In this document: positions 1 through 11,629 of the stretch, piece after piece
Layout of the letters: each line of letters starts with the position of its first letter
Numbering within the stretch: position 1 is the first letter of the stretch
Assembly (NCBI GenBank): GCA_019155205.2
Contig: JAHNZQ020003148.1
Location: 1,471,982 to 1,535,981 of the forward strand
Direction: 5' to 3'
DNA from: Gracilaria vermiculophylla
Taxonomy: Eukaryota > Rhodophyta > Florideophyceae > Gracilariales > Gracilariaceae
Length of the DNA stretch: 64,000 bases
Notes under the pieces: model-generated
What the model was told of the DNA's origin: nothing
Database searches by the model: none
What the model saw: only the letters and a program-made list of their open reading frames with translations
Program-made: the position numbers and the translations under genes

Positions 1-1080
1 TACGTGTTCCAGGTACCGTCTGAGAAGACGCAGAGGCGCTTCGAAGGACTGCTAAGTTGACCGGGCATGTTGAATTATGGTGAAGCGAGAAACGCAGGTG
101 AAGGCAGTGAGAAGAGGCTGGGGTGGACAGGGCGACGGGAGGAGAGAGCCGAATGGCCAACAGAGATCTCAGCTTTTAAGACCGTGCTCAACGGGCGGCG
201 GGGAAGGGGGTTAAACAGGGAGCTGGCAATTTGGTGCACAGCACAACACCACGGAATGCCTGCACATCAGAACGTATGCGCAGCATACTCCCTAAAAGAA
301 CACGATTGTGTGTACTTTATCGGTACGCATGGCCCTCAACGGTGCACCGTTTCGACCCATGTGTGAGAGAAAACAAGTGCGGTCGAGACGTGCTTAGCGC
401 TCGTACATCTTCCGATACATTGGTGCACGTGCAGTCAGTAACAAAAACTCTGGAAGCAGCGAAAAGCTCCCAGCTTGGCAGAAAAGCGGTGACGGCGGCG
501 GCGCGGCGCGGTGCTGATTGGGCGACAGGCGGACTGTTCATGTCGCACAGCGCGTGGGCGTGATGAGCGCGTGCGCGGGCCGCCGCCTTGAACGTGGGGC
601 AGCGTCGCGCGGATGTGCGCCACGCGCGAAACGAGGCAGTCGCGGGGCGATATTTGGCCGCCGCGCATGTGGCGCGCGTGCCACGCAAGGGCTCGCGGGC
701 CGCCTCGCGCGGTCTCTGCAGGTGCGACTGCAACACAGCGCGTGGCCGACCAAGTTGAGTGGGCGCCTGGCCCGCATTGCGACACGCCGAGTGCTTGCGC
801 GCCGGACCAGGCGGCCGCGGGCCAGGCGGGCCGAGACGCATTCGGCACGCCGCGGAAGCACAGTGAGAAGAGCAGAATGTTGAGGACGGCGGCGCAAAAC
901 GCTCATTGGCTGCGCTCAAATCTCACGTGCGTGCGCAGTGATGGAAGCAAGGTAAGGTAACATAACGAACGCTTTTTCTGTGCCATTCGTTGCGGCCGGT
1001 TGACACGTCGCACGCGCACCGTCCTCACAAGTCGGCAGCTGCTGCGTCGCCTCGCGGGAAGACGACAAAGAAGCGATGCG
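1..1080. other. GC-rich gene-free island at window start
   Basis: Overlapping open frames occur on both strands between about 300 and 1080, but they are Arg/Ala-rich and show no recognisable domain, which is what very GC-rich DNA gives by chance. GC content rises sharply at about 490-1250. It may be a promoter or 5' region of a gene outside the window. No gene is called. Confidence 0.5.
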
Positions 1081-1082
1081 CG

Positions 1083-1130
1083 GCGAGTTGCATCCGCCGC
1101 GAGTTGCATCCGCCGCGAGTTGCATCCGCC
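1083..1130. repeat. Three tandem copies of a 16-bp unit
   Basis: The unit GCGAGTTGCATCCGCC occurs three times head to tail without mismatch, followed by a partial GCGAG. It lies in the GC-rich island and not in any gene I can support. Confidence 0.9.
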
Positions 1131-1339
1131 GCGAGGTCCACGGCCGCCCTTCGCCGCCTGACGTGTCCGATTTCGCACCGCCTTGCAGAACGGACACGAC
1201 AGCGCAGGTCTTACAGCTGTCCCGCGCTGCCGTCGGTGGCACTTTTCGCAAGTGCTTGCCATGAACTTTGCTGCACACGATGCCACGCCACAATTTTGCA
1301 GACCACTTTGATCCGAGGCCTGCTTGGCAGCCTCGAGTA

Positions 1340-1560
1340 TCTACTCCGCAAGTGGCCTCAGACGAGGTCACTAGGCCTCAGACGAGGCCAACATTGCTGG
1401 AGCTCTTGAACTGCAAAATATAAGAGCACTTAACACTTGTCTACCAAAAGTATGTGGTATGCACTTTCTCCTTGACCGGCATCAACCTTTACGTTAGTAG
1501 TCACGCAGTTTCTCACCCCCTTGTTCCGTTTCATTTTATTAGCAATGATTCTTGTAAAAC
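1340..1560 (+). repeat. Dispersed repeat, copy 1 (second copy near 62.83-63.04 kb)
   Basis: The stretch reading TGCTGGAGCTCTTGAACTGC from about 1395, then an AT-rich part and CTTGTTCCGTTTCAT near 1520, is matched in the same order and orientation at 62875-63003. At its left edge are two short hairpins: GGCCTCAGACGAGGTC (1354-1369) and GGCCTCAGACGAGGCC (1374-1389). At the same relative place the other copy has an imperfect palindrome. No coding capacity is seen; a short non-autonomous element is likely. Confidence 0.6.
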
Positions 1561-1896
1561 TAGCATCGCCATGACACTTGTGCCACGTTAAGCAAGGTTT
1601 GTACTCTTAAATTTTCGCGATTACGCAACATTTTAGTGTTTAAATCTGCCTGTTTTTGTAATTAATTTAAAAGGTTGCGTAATTCTGGCCGTAATCTTTG
1701 CAATACAGACACTATCAGACTGTTTCTGGAAGGTGCGAAGGGTCGTTTTTGGAGTTGAGGAATCCGCTAATCGGGAACGCTCAATCATTTTTGGTGCAAT
1801 AGCCGAGTCACAAGTTAACACGTTACGTTTCCGATTTCGTTTCCGTAAGCGAGTCTGGACGTTGCGCCTTGAGGGAAACGTACTGCCTCAACGCCC

Positions 1897-2958
1897 ATGC
1901 GTTTCAAACCCGCTCACGTTATAGCTTTCATGAAACTGTCAACTATTTCGCTTATACTTGTCAGGCTAATGAAAAATTGCCTGTCCATGACAAACCTGAG
2001 TCCATTTCAGCACATGGTTTGCAACATTCTTTTCACATTCGTCATGCCCGAACACCAGCATCGAACGAATGCATGTGGCGAACGTGTGCCCATAGAAGAA
2101 ATGCTTCTTGCCATCCGTCGCTGGCAAGCCAGTGAGCAACCTGACAACGAGCCACTGGCGTTGCTCAACGAAGTGGAATAGCTTCGGAAAGAGCATATCC
2201 GTACACGGCCGCCATTCATCCCTCACTCACTTCAGTGGCCCCCTACAGACTTGCTCTCTGCTCCAGTGCCATTCCAGCGAAAGTTGTTGACTTCTTCCGT
2301 CGTTGACCAGCTTGTGGTGTTGGTGGACGGCAACCACAGAGCAAACGGTGTGCACTGTTCAGTTTGGGGTACTTGGCACAAAACAATTCGCGACCATTTC
2401 TCTGCAAAGTTCACATTACGGCCTCTTTCTCAGTTTTCCGTACGCCATCGCGAGAGGCTTTTATACAATCTCAACGTGTACCACTTCTTATTCGTTCGGC
2501 ATCCGTGAACCAGACTGCACATCGCGTACCGAAATGCAACGAAGGCCGGACTCGATTCCCGGGCGTGCAGATCGTTCGTTGCCACAGTGAGAGCAATTCC
2601 TCTTGGCGAGCGCGAGACAGTTATGCAATTGCATACTCCACGCTTCTTCTGCACCTTTCTCGCACGCTTGCCCACCCTGCCAGTTGACTTCGCCTCGCAA
2701 TCGCAACTCTGTGCGTACTCTACCCTCAAATACCATTGGGCAGACCACGTCGAATCATTTGCGAGCAACATTGCCCAACTGAACAGGAGGCTGTCCCTCG
2801 GTGTTGGAACGTTCTCTGAGCCCAGCTTGCTTGGTAAGAAGGCTTTGGAAACGGAATGGGCTGACAAACGGCTCCGTTCACACATTGCTAAACTCTACGC
2901 CGGTGATTTTCGAAGCTTTGAGTATGAAGTGTCGGTACCGCTGTGGATGAACACTTAG
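1897..2958 (+). pseudogene. Carbohydrate sulfotransferase relic (Sulfotransfer_2-like)
   Basis: One reading frame runs from the ATG at 1897 to the TAG at about 2956 (354 codons, a normal family length), interrupted only by an in-frame TAG at 2179-2181 and TGA at 2506-2508. The N-terminus has a hydrophobic stretch (about residues 10-25) that could be the signal anchor of a Golgi type II membrane protein. The strongest family evidence is the motif YHFLFVRHP, stop, TRLHIAYRN, matching the 3'-PAPS-binding FVRHPFxRLxSAYR motif of carbohydrate sulfotransferases, and an ending (LYAGDF..FEYE) typical of these enzymes. Intact relatives transfer sulfate from PAPS to polysaccharides; in red algae such enzymes are expected in sulfated-galactan synthesis. 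The 5'-PAPS (P-loop-like) motif is not clear. I call it a pseudogene because of the two stops. It converges on the EF-G relic 170 bp away. Confidence 0.65.
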
Positions 2959-3130
2959 TTCACACTCCGCACCATTGCTCTACAACCCGTCGTCTGCTTG
3001 AGTCGTCCACGGCTCTGTACGAAGCAAATTCCATATTCATGTCTCCTCTTCCCTTCGTGAGTGATCGCATTGTGCTTGCCCAGCCCACAAGGCCTTCACG
3101 AGGAAGGCTTGCGCGTCTAATACACAGTTG

Positions 3131-4890
3131 TCATGCGTGCTGTGTTTTCTCGTTGTGTACCATCCGCTCAACAACTTCGATGAGGCCTCTCCGTCTCACA
3201 GGATGTGATAATTCTGAAATAATGTCCCTAGCATGTTCTTCAGGTACATTCAGCTTAAGTAGCGTTATCGGTTCGAGCAAGGCTGGAGAACAATCAGAAA
3301 GCAGGTTTTGTAGATCCTTTCCTGCACAAGCGCGGAGAATAACTGGATCAACTTGAGGCATATTATTATCACCTTTCGTTACGTGCACTCCGACATTTAT
3401 CACCAAGGTGCCCACCAAAACGCCTCGCCCTAGCGCGGCCTCCAGTCCTTGTCGAACGCCCTCACCCTCCTCTTTGAAAGAAAAGCCGTCGACCACAATG
3501 TCATTCTGGTACTTGTCGTCTTCCAAGGGTTCTACGGAGATGTCAAGGCACGCGTATAGTTGCTGGCTGCTAACTCCAGTATCGTACATCTCCGTCTTGC
3601 GCGCCGAAGCTGTAATGCTTTCGCGATATGCAACCCTAGGCTTGAATACGTGAAGCGGGAATTGCAGAATGCCTCTCATTCGTTGCACTGTGACTTCTAC
3701 ATATAACTCTCCCATACCGGACAGGAGCATTTCACCCGTCTCATCATCCATTCTGGTTTCCAAAGCCGCATCATTGCTCAAGTTCTTTTTCCTGAGAGCT
3801 GGTCTCTGCCGAAAGAGCGACGGTAAACACAGCTGGGGGAGGTCGGATGGTCTCCAGCGTCACGTGGGATGACGTTGGGCTCTGCTTTTGCACAACGGTA
3901 TCACCGGTTTGAGTGTGCCGAAAGCCAGCCTCAGGTACAGGACACAATTTATTTGTCGTTAGTATGAAGTAGGGGATTCTGCACATTACGCGATGCTGCG
4001 AAGGAAAACTTACCGCCGCAAATATATCACCGGTGGCGATGTTATCGATCTCAACAAATTTGTCGGCTATGACCCGAAGCAGTTTAGTGGGCGTCTCTGC
4101 CTATCCCTGAGTGGTGATGAGCATGGGCTTCTTTCCGTCCGGAAGAGATCCCGTGATTGCGCGGAGGTGTATAAGTCGTCCGCGATGTCAATCATACGTG
4201 GTCTGAAAAGCGTAGGCTACAAATGGAGCGTCTCTAGCTATACACACACTGACTGGGTGTTTCTTGTCGACCGAATGCACCTCTAAAGAGATTCGTTGAG
4301 TAGGAGCAAGTAGATAGTCAACCACCGCGTCCATAAGCTGTTCGACGCCTATGCGATTAAATGAAGATCCGCACAGAACGGGAAACGGATTGTTCGACAC
4401 ACAGGCATCACGACCTGCCGCTTGCATGTGCTGCCTGGTTGTCAGGTGACCGTCGAGGTACAAACTCATGATGTGATCACCAACGTCAGCAACCGTTTCA
4501 AGCAAAATAGCAGCAGCTTTACGAATATCGGCCTGATAGGCATCGGGAACTGAGAGAGGGTTTGTTGCAACTGATCATTTTGATGGTCCGGAAACGTTTG
4601 CAACAGATCAAAACTTGCGGTGAGAACACCGTGAGTGAAAATTGGAAGATGCACGACTGCTGGGGATGTATGGAAGGGTTGTTGCAGATTTCGAACGACG
4701 GCATAGAGATCGGCGGCTTCGCGATCCATCTTATTGGCAACTACAATGCGCGGAAGACGATTGACATCAACTTGTCGCCACACAGTTTCCGTTTGTGGTT
4801 GCACAGCCGCCACAGCATCGAGAAGAACAAGCACTGAATCAATGGCTCTGAGACAAGTCTCACCTTCGTATGTAAAATCAAGATGGCCTG
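3131..4890 (-). pseudogene. Mitochondrial elongation factor G2-type GTPase relic
   Basis: Read on the minus strand, segments follow EF-G order: G3 region GHLDFTYE (about 4886-4863), G4 motif ANKMD near 4730, the end of the G domain (FPVLCGSSFN...LMDAVVDYL), domain II (GRLIHLRAITGS, KFVEIDNIATGDI), then domains III-V (GMGELYVEV; PVRRRGLIEVVERM). Intact EF-G2 acts with ribosome recycling factor in mitochondria. The frame carries a TGA (4190-4188) and a TAG (4103-4101) exactly between conserved blocks, plus apparent frameshifts near 4540 and 3785. A spliceosomal intron is still recognisable at 4013-3930. The P-loop exon (G1) was not found upstream, so the copy is also 5'-incomplete. Gene identity is firm at EF-G level; the G2 versus G1 assignment is softer. 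Confidence 0.75.
3930..4013 (-). other. 84-nt spliceosomal intron in the EF-G relic
   Basis: On the minus strand the intron starts GTAAGT (4013-4008), has a perfect TACTAAC branch sequence at 3964-3958 and ends in CTGAG at 3930. Removing it joins ...GDIFAA to AGFRHTQTGDT in phase 0, restoring the conserved EF-G domain II junction. This is the best-supported intron in the window. Confidence 0.8.
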
Positions 4891-5169
4891 AAATGTGTTG
4901 GATCTACTTGTACAGTCTGCAGCAATCGCGGCAAAAAGAATTGAACTTGAAGCTTTCGTGAGTCGTGCTCGTGACCTTTTGGTGGTGGACCGGAAACGGG
5001 TAAGCAAAGAGCGGTTGCTACAAGTAGGGTTTTTTGCGCTGGCGAGCGTGAAAGATTCCATGGTGCCGAGGAGTTCAAGGCCTTGTGCAAAGCATTTGCC
5101 AACCTTTTGCCGGCAGAATTTACGAGGGGAAAAGCTCCGCGCGTGCAGACACGAGTGCTCTTCATTTCC

Positions 5170-8100
5170 CACTTGCCGAAAGAACAAACGCTACTGTCTA
5201 CTGGTTGGCATTAGAGCGTTTGTATCTTGCTTAAACTTTTGTTCTTCAACAGTGATTTTATCCCTCATTCACCATGTTTGTTTCTTTATCATTGCTCGAT
5301 ATTTGTACACATAAGTCAGACACTTCTCTCTGTTTTGGCATGTCGCCAAACTCGGCCTGGCAAGCAGCCGCTGTGTCTAAACCCGAAAGGGGAACCATGG
5401 AGCAGGTGAATCACTGAATAGTTTTAAAGAGTAGCAGATGTAGTCCTACAGCAAAACCCACCCATTAAAGTAAATCTCTCGTGCAGTTTGTCTGGACATT
5501 AGTCAGAACACTCACAAAACCCTATTTCCAGTAATACTTTGTGTTGGTATCTGCCACATATAATCCTTTCCATTCGCCATAACGCCAGCGTATAGTCTTA
5601 CGGTATTTCTTTGCAATTGTTTGGTCTCATGAGAGAAGATTAACGCTTCTTCTACAAGTCGCGTTTGGATACATAGAAATATAAGAACTGTCGAAGCAAA
5701 AAGCCTTCAGGGAAATAATGTTTCCCAAAGATGTCAAACAATGAAAAAGGAATGAGGAACAGAGCAAACTTGATTCAAATGCAAACATAGACCAAAAGGG
5801 TCATCTCAAACAAATCGATTTTTAGTTGCTTGAGAATATGGTGAATTGTGCAGAGGAAGGCAGAAGCGTGTCCTCAAAAGAAAATCGTCATTCAAAAAGA
5901 AAAGCTCACCAGCCATCGGTGGCCATACGTCAACGTATTAGACTACACGCCACCGCAGCCTTCTTCTTTTTCTTCGTTGTAGATGAATCACCTTAATTGC
6001 TCGCACAGTAGATGTATGTCATGAAGATATTTCTTGTTCATCAAGAAGGTCAAACCCCATTGAAACGTTTCTTGTAGAAGTCTTTTGACCGATTTGCAAC
6101 TGTTTTCATGATGATTGCGAAAAATTATGTTTTCGTCTCGCATTTGTTTTGCAGCATAGCATCAGGATATTGGATGCAACCTAAAATGGACAAAACATTT
6201 GTTTTGTGAACACATTATTATAAAAAATTGAAATTAAAATAGAAAGAAAAAATTGCATTTGTTATTTGTGTTCTTTTATCTCCTGGTTGCATTATAAACA
6301 CCACATTATTTTTCTTTTTACGGCTGCAATGCACGCACAACGTCGCAGCTTTGTCCAGAAACGAGGACGAAATTGTATTTATGTTTATCTCGAGGAGCCC
6401 AGTGATTTCAATTTACTGCTTCAATAGGCCTTTACAAGCGATCATAATTGTCAGTGCATAGACTTTGATTTTTAAAAAAAACATACAATTCGCAACGAGA
6501 GTCCAAGGGCAGCGTCAATCTGACCTCTAGTGTACAACGGCCTCGCTCAGAACAAACAAATTTTGGCCGACTCCAGGAAGACAGCAATGGACTAGACGTG
6601 AAGGGGCATAGGTAGCAATTGTCTCAGCAGTCACAAATGTTCCAAATTGACAGTTAGCTCAGGGGCATAAGCCAATAGTCAAAAAGGTTGCTCAGATTGT
6701 GACAACTCAGACTCATGACTGAATTCAATTCGAACAGCGAATCTCGTCTGAAACTTGCACAGGCGGAAGCTAACTTTCAGACATTGCGGAGGGATAGCAT
6801 TCTGCAGCAGCAATGAAGCGAGACCTTCGAGACAAGCACGTGATTTGACCACCAACGCTCGTGGTGGACAAGTGAGCTTTCCACAGGTCTGCACGTTTCC
6901 AGTGTATTCATATTTAACAACTGCATGAGTTTCTTACTTCCATCGTAGTATACATGGAGACGTCCACTCAACAGCAAAGAAGAATGAGCAGTAATACCTG
7001 GAGTTGCGGACAATCTGTTTGTCGCTCTTATTGCCGCGCGGTGCTCATAGCGGAGTTGCGCCTGACGCGATCACTTCTTGTGCACTTGGTGCCACGAGTG
7101 ACGAGGGTGGCACTGTCTGCGTCTTCCTTCTTCAGCTGCAGAGTCTTTTTGTCCTTCCCGGCGTGCCCGCGCGATTGGCTTGCATGCTTTGCAGTTGCGC
7201 GGCCGGGCTTTTGGTTGTTCGCGGAGTTGTTTGCGCACACGTCCATTGTGTATCACAGACCAGAGCGTAGCATGTAATCGACCTCAACTTGCACGGCCCT
7301 CGACACCCTCTGCTGCTCTTATATTCTCATGGGGCGAGGCAAATAGGGTTGACTGACCCTGATTTCTTCTCTGAACACCTCAGTCATTGTTGACAACTAT
7401 GCAAACAACACAGCAAAGAGGATGCTGGTGAACTCTTTCTGGACAAGTGCGAACCGGGTCATCCTCAGGGTTACAACTGTATGCAGAAAGCGTGTGAATA
7501 TCTCGAGGGAATAGCTCGCACAGCCCGAAAATTTTCATTTTGCTTCACTTGAATGCAGCGCCTGCTCCATTTTCGTGACAATGAAGAGGAGCTAAACAAG
7601 CATCTGAGCCGGCTTTGCTGTGCCTGATGGATGGGTAGCCAACCATGATGCACCGTTGCTTCTGGAGTTTAATCTAATCCACTGGTGGAATCACGCTTCT
7701 TGAGTGGCTGAAACGTCGAATGGCGTCCAACGTTGCAAAGGTTTCGGGACGACACTTTGCCAACGGCCATCCATTTAACCGATATGAAGGCCGTCTGATT
7801 ATCGAGTCAGGCTCATGTTTTTGGTGTTCTCCTTTAACAATCATGTCGTGTAGCTGAACAATCGTCAAAGATGGTTGCTTCAGATTGTTTTCTACTTACC
7901 CTCGTACAACAATCAGAGCAGAGGGCTTCTTTTCCAAGAAGTCCAGGCGTTAACTAGGGTGAATTAGCCAGGAAAATGTCGCCCAGTGTTGTCAAGAGCT
8001 GTTTTTGGTGTCCGCAAATGCTCTTCGTTTGAACAGCGCTGCAGACTGGTAAAGAAACAAGGACAATGACACGAAACTTTTCCAACACAGAGTGACACGA

Positions 8101-8942
8101 AGCGACGAAAAGTTCCACTTACAGTTCCCCTGTGATTTTTTGAAAGAACATGATGAGTCTCTCATTTCGTTGAGAGGGGACTCAAATCCAAGTTGCTGAG
8201 ATAACAGACAGATAGAAGGGGAACATCTGAAAGCGATCGGGGCGGTCGCGATGTGTCTGATGCATGCAACTGCGTACGGCTTGGTGGTTTTTGAAGGTAC
8301 AGCGCCTGTGATGCAGCCGAGATTAGATGACTCTCGGAGACTGCTCTGTAGCCATATGTTTGTACACAGCTGTATGAAAGCGTACAGGCTACTTGTAATG
8401 TGCGATGAATGCATACGACTGGGGGCTACATGCTTTGTCGGGAAACACAGTACGGGACTCGGCTGATTGTGAGGATGAAAAGCAGCATAGCTGCATTTTA
8501 TCGCGTGTTTTCCTGCGTGCGTGTCTAGAGAAACGACGAGCTATCGACTGGTTCGAGCTTCCCGTCGCAGACAGGATGTTCTTGACGCAAGATGCCTCGA
8601 TGTAATGAAAAGCCGAGATGGGAACGACGCTCACAAGCTGAGTTGTTGCTGTCCTTGTGCGGACTGTCGGGGGCGGCAGCCAAACTCTTCCTCGGGGCGC
8701 TCACGACGAACTGCAACTGCACCCGTTCGCCAAAACGCCGACGGCGGCAAGCGCGAAGCGGGTGGCAGGGGCGGCTGGGGCGGCAGGGGGCGTCTATTTT
8801 GTTTCAGGCTACCATCATTGGGGCGCCCCGCCACAGTTTGCCATAAAGGCAAATTTGAAGTTTCGCGGCGCGCGTAAAATCCACGTCTGCGCCACGCGCG
8901 ACGCCAAGCGCCTGTGGACTTGCCGCGAGCTCTGTACAGCTG
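5170..8942. other. Intergenic stretch with no recognisable gene
   Basis: AT-rich to about 7000, then mixed composition. Only short frames occur, such as an 88-codon frame at 7004 and a 140-codon minus-strand frame at 7992-8414, with no domain, and neighbouring frames disagree. GC content climbs from about 8620 toward the start of the next gene, probably its promoter region. I see no repeat or mobile element here. Confidence 0.5.
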
Positions 8943-10652
8943 ATGAGCGCGGCGCGCCCGCCACCCATACCGCGCCGCCGCCGCGTAGCCATGCTCTCGC
9001 AAGAGCTGTCAACGTCGCCGCAGATGACCGTCTGGTCCGACGGCGCCTTCAGCACCGCGCGCCACAAGCTCCACATCGCCGCCTCCGACGACGCCGACAT
9101 CGTCACAGACGCTCAACGACGCTTGCCAGATCATATGATCGTTGCGCCCGATTCGGCCCCCATCGCCACCATCCCGCTTCCCGTCGACTCGCCGTACCCC
9201 TCCTTTCAGCCCGCACACCCGCCCGAAGCGCGAGTTGCCGACGGAAGCGCCGTTGACGCAGCGCCCGAGCACCATGTTGCGCCAGAACAGCCTGACAACA
9301 TCGCTACGCATCATCTTCCTCAGCAGTTCGAGCAGCAGCAGCAGCAACAAGTGCTGCATCATCACCACCACCTAGCAGAAGAGCAGCACCAGCAACAGCC
9401 GCGGGAGCAGACACGGGAGCTGCTTCAGCGGCCGGAGCACGATCAGCATCAGCCCCAGCATCTCGAGCGCCAACCCGAGCAGGTGGACCACCAAATGGAG
9501 GAGCATCATATCGACCATCAAGTCAAGGACCAACCTGAGCATCAACCCGAACACCAACACCCACCCGAACACCAACCCGAACACCAACCCGAACACCAAC
9601 CCGAACGCCAACCCGAACACCAACCCGAGCACCGACCTGAGCACCAACCCGAGCACCGACCTGAGCACCAACCCGAGCACCAACAAGAACACCAACTCGA
9701 CCACCAGTCCGAACACCAACTCCACCCCCACCAGTCCGAACATCAGTCCGAACAGGATTCCGAACACCAGTTCGACCACCAGCCCGACCACCAGCCCGAC
9801 CACCAGCCCGACCACCAGCCCGACCACCAGCCCGACCACCAGCCCGACCACCCGCTCGACCACCAGCTGGACCACCAGCTCGAGCATCAGTCCGAGCACA
9901 AACCCGACCACCAGCCCGAACACCAGCCGGAGCACCACCCCGAGCATCAACCCGGGCATCAACCCGATCATCAACTCGATCATCAGCCTGAGCATCAGCC
10001 CGAGTATCAGCCCGAGCATCCGACCGAGCACCGGCTGGAGCACCAGTCTGTGCATCATATGGAGCAGTCGCATACACGGCAACACTCAGACCAACCGCAA
10101 CCTGCGCAACAGCAACAGCTTCTTGAGCAGAACTTGGAAGGCGAAAGGGATGGCCTGCAACGAGAACTGCCATTGAGGAAATCCGGATCTAACCGACGAA
10201 AGCGCTATCGCTGCGGATATTGCCACGAGCTAGGTCACAATCAGAAGACCTGCCCGCTCCGACCTCCACATGTGCCAACATCCACGTCCCGATCACATAC
10301 GTACAAGACCTCACTGCCGAATCTGCCTCAGTTACATGATCTCGCCGCCAAACTCGCCGAAGATCTGGGAAGGGTGTTCCTTGAGATAGCGCCGACGCCC
10401 CCCGGGGAGGGCTGGCAGCCATCACAGAGAATTTCGTTCGATGTTGTCCTTGAGGCGGCAAACAAGGGGGTCATGCACGCCAATCAATCTGTGGTTGATG
10501 CCAACACTGATGACGAATTTGAGAGTTCCCTGGAACATTTGCAGTCAGCTGTGCATCTCATGGAAAAGGTCGCAACCCTTATATACAAGAGCGCTATAAT
10601 TGCCCGTATCATAAATCGTTGCCAGGAAGATCCCGCCTTAAGTAACGAATGA
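8943..10652 (+). CDS. His/Gln/Glu/Pro repeat protein with CCHC zinc knuckle
   Basis: 569 codons, uninterrupted. Residues about 1-120 are Ala/Pro/Ser-rich; about 120-197 are rich in Gln, His and Glu; about 198-366 are short repeats of the type PEHQ/PDHQ; about residue 422-438 is a zinc knuckle CGYCHELGHNQKTC (C-x2-C-x4-H-x4-C) preceded by a basic KRYR stretch; the last 110 residues look helical (DEFESSLEHLQSAVHLMEK). This knuckle form (GHNxxTCP) is known from MYB-related and FAR1/MULE-type DNA-binding proteins, so nucleic-acid binding is a reasonable inference. The repeat is a 12-bp DNA repeat. A second in-frame ATG at 8991 could be the true start. The His-rich repeat could bind metal or drive condensate formation, but nothing shows this. 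The function is not recognised. Confidence 0.75.
   Translation: MSAARPPPIPRRRRVAMLSQELSTSPQMTVWSDGAFSTARHKLHIAASDDADIVTDAQRRLPDHMIVAPDSAPIATIPLPVDSPYPSFQPAHPPEARVADGSAVDAAPEHHVAPEQPDNIATHHLPQQFEQQQQQQVLHHHHHLAEEQHQQQPREQTRELLQRPEHDQHQPQHLERQPEQVDHQMEEHHIDHQVKDQPEHQPEHQHPPEHQPEHQPEHQPERQPEHQPEHRPEHQPEHRPEHQPEHQQEHQLDHQSEHQLHPHQSEHQSEQDSEHQFDHQPDHQPDHQPDHQPDHQPDHQPDHPLDHQLDHQLEHQSEHKPDHQPEHQPEHHPEHQPGHQPDHQLDHQPEHQPEYQPEHPTEHRLEHQSVHHMEQSHTRQHSDQPQPAQQQQLLEQNLEGERDGLQRELPLRKSGSNRRKRYRCGYCHELGHNQKTCPLRPPHVPTSTSRSHTYKTSLPNLPQLHDLAAKLAEDLGRVFLEIAPTPPGEGWQPSQRISFDVVLEAANKGVMHANQSVVDANTDDEFESSLEHLQSAVHLMEKVATLIYKSAIIARIINRCQEDPALSNE
9536..10040 (+). repeat. 12-bp-unit coding minisatellite (PEHQ/PDHQ)
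   Basis: Units such as GAACACCAACCC and GACCACCAGCCC repeat in phase with the reading frame. The unit is a multiple of three, so all six frames stay open here. Blocks of near-identical units, such as the run of PDHQ at about 9775-9850, point to recent expansion by slippage or unequal exchange. Confidence 0.9.
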
Positions 10653-11629
10653 TGCTGCTCCGTGAGCATCTGATGATCGCGCGATTTCGTCTGTCGGGTA
10701 GCAATTTGTTTCCATGACATTGTACGATCTGCTGGGAAACTTGCGCTCCATGTGACCGTCAAACAACAACAGTGCAGAGCGAAACGGTCCGATGAGATTT
10801 TTGTTCAATTCCGTACGCACCGTAATGGTGGAAGAGTTCCTCGGTGCCATCTTGCAACACCCAATCCAGTCTTCACGGATTGGAACTCGGCTAATGATTA
10901 GCCTCCCAATAATACCGCGATGTTTCTTGTGAATTAATATCCTTCCTTAGTTATGAGCGATAGGCGTCTGTGCAAACTTGTGCCCTTTAGCGAGGCCACC
11001 TGGTCGCCATATCATCAGACTCTCACCACATCAATGACCTGGTGAATTTTCGAGTTCTCCAGTATTATTCTTTGATCTGCACTCCTTGGCGGCCACCCGC
11101 AGCGAAGGTGTGGCCATGATGAAGAAAGCAGAAATCTTGACGCTCCCAGCCACTCAGACTGGCACGGCGAGCCAAGCGGGAGATCTCCCTTCCTTCCAAC
11201 ACGAGGCCCCCCTCGAAATGTGCATTATATTGTCCATGGTGGGTTTGTGCTGCAGTCTCAGGTTTTGGTAGTGGTGCGCACAGCAAACTTGAGCAAAGAT
11301 GATAAAAAACATGAATCCTTCTCAGAATTTCGTGCGTGCGACAAGAGTCACCCTAGCTAGAGAAAACCCCGGCGCTCCGTCAATGTTGTATTTTCGTAAT
11401 ACCCATCGTCTTTGTTACTGCGCGACATGATTACACCTGTAGTTGCCCGCTGCACATGGTCTATGTTTCAGGAGTTGAACCTGGCTTCTGATACTTATGC
11501 GTGTGCTGGACATTTCCACTCCGTCACAGTTCGCGCTGAAAAACAGCGCAACCCTCGAGTATTTCTACATTACTTTGCCCTCAAATTCTCTCCTCCATTT
11601 TCATCAGACCACACTTGTGAGCTCAGGAA
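10653..11629. other. Intergenic, no gene seen
   Basis: This lies between the zinc-knuckle gene and the rhomboid-like gene. It holds only frames of about 60-90 codons without recognisable domains. The first half should contain the 3' end of the upstream gene and the second half the promoter of the next one. Confidence 0.5.

Noticed and set aside
317..919. 200-codon minus-strand frame in the first kilobase
   Set aside because: Cys/Ala/Arg-rich, overlapped by equally long frames on both strands; a GC-rich chance frame.
4895..5314. Plus-strand frame containing VQSAAI, resembling the EF-G switch I region
   Set aside because: It is on the opposite strand to the EF-G relic and lacks the rest of the G domain; judged a coincidence.
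9536..10040. CRISPR array
   Set aside because: The repeats are 12-bp contiguous coding units without spacers, in a eukaryotic gene.
9372..10173. Two long minus-strand frames (237 and 216 codons) rich in Val/Leu/Gly or Ala/Gly/Arg
   Set aside because: They are antisense translations of the 12-bp minisatellite; a repeat unit divisible by three leaves all frames open.
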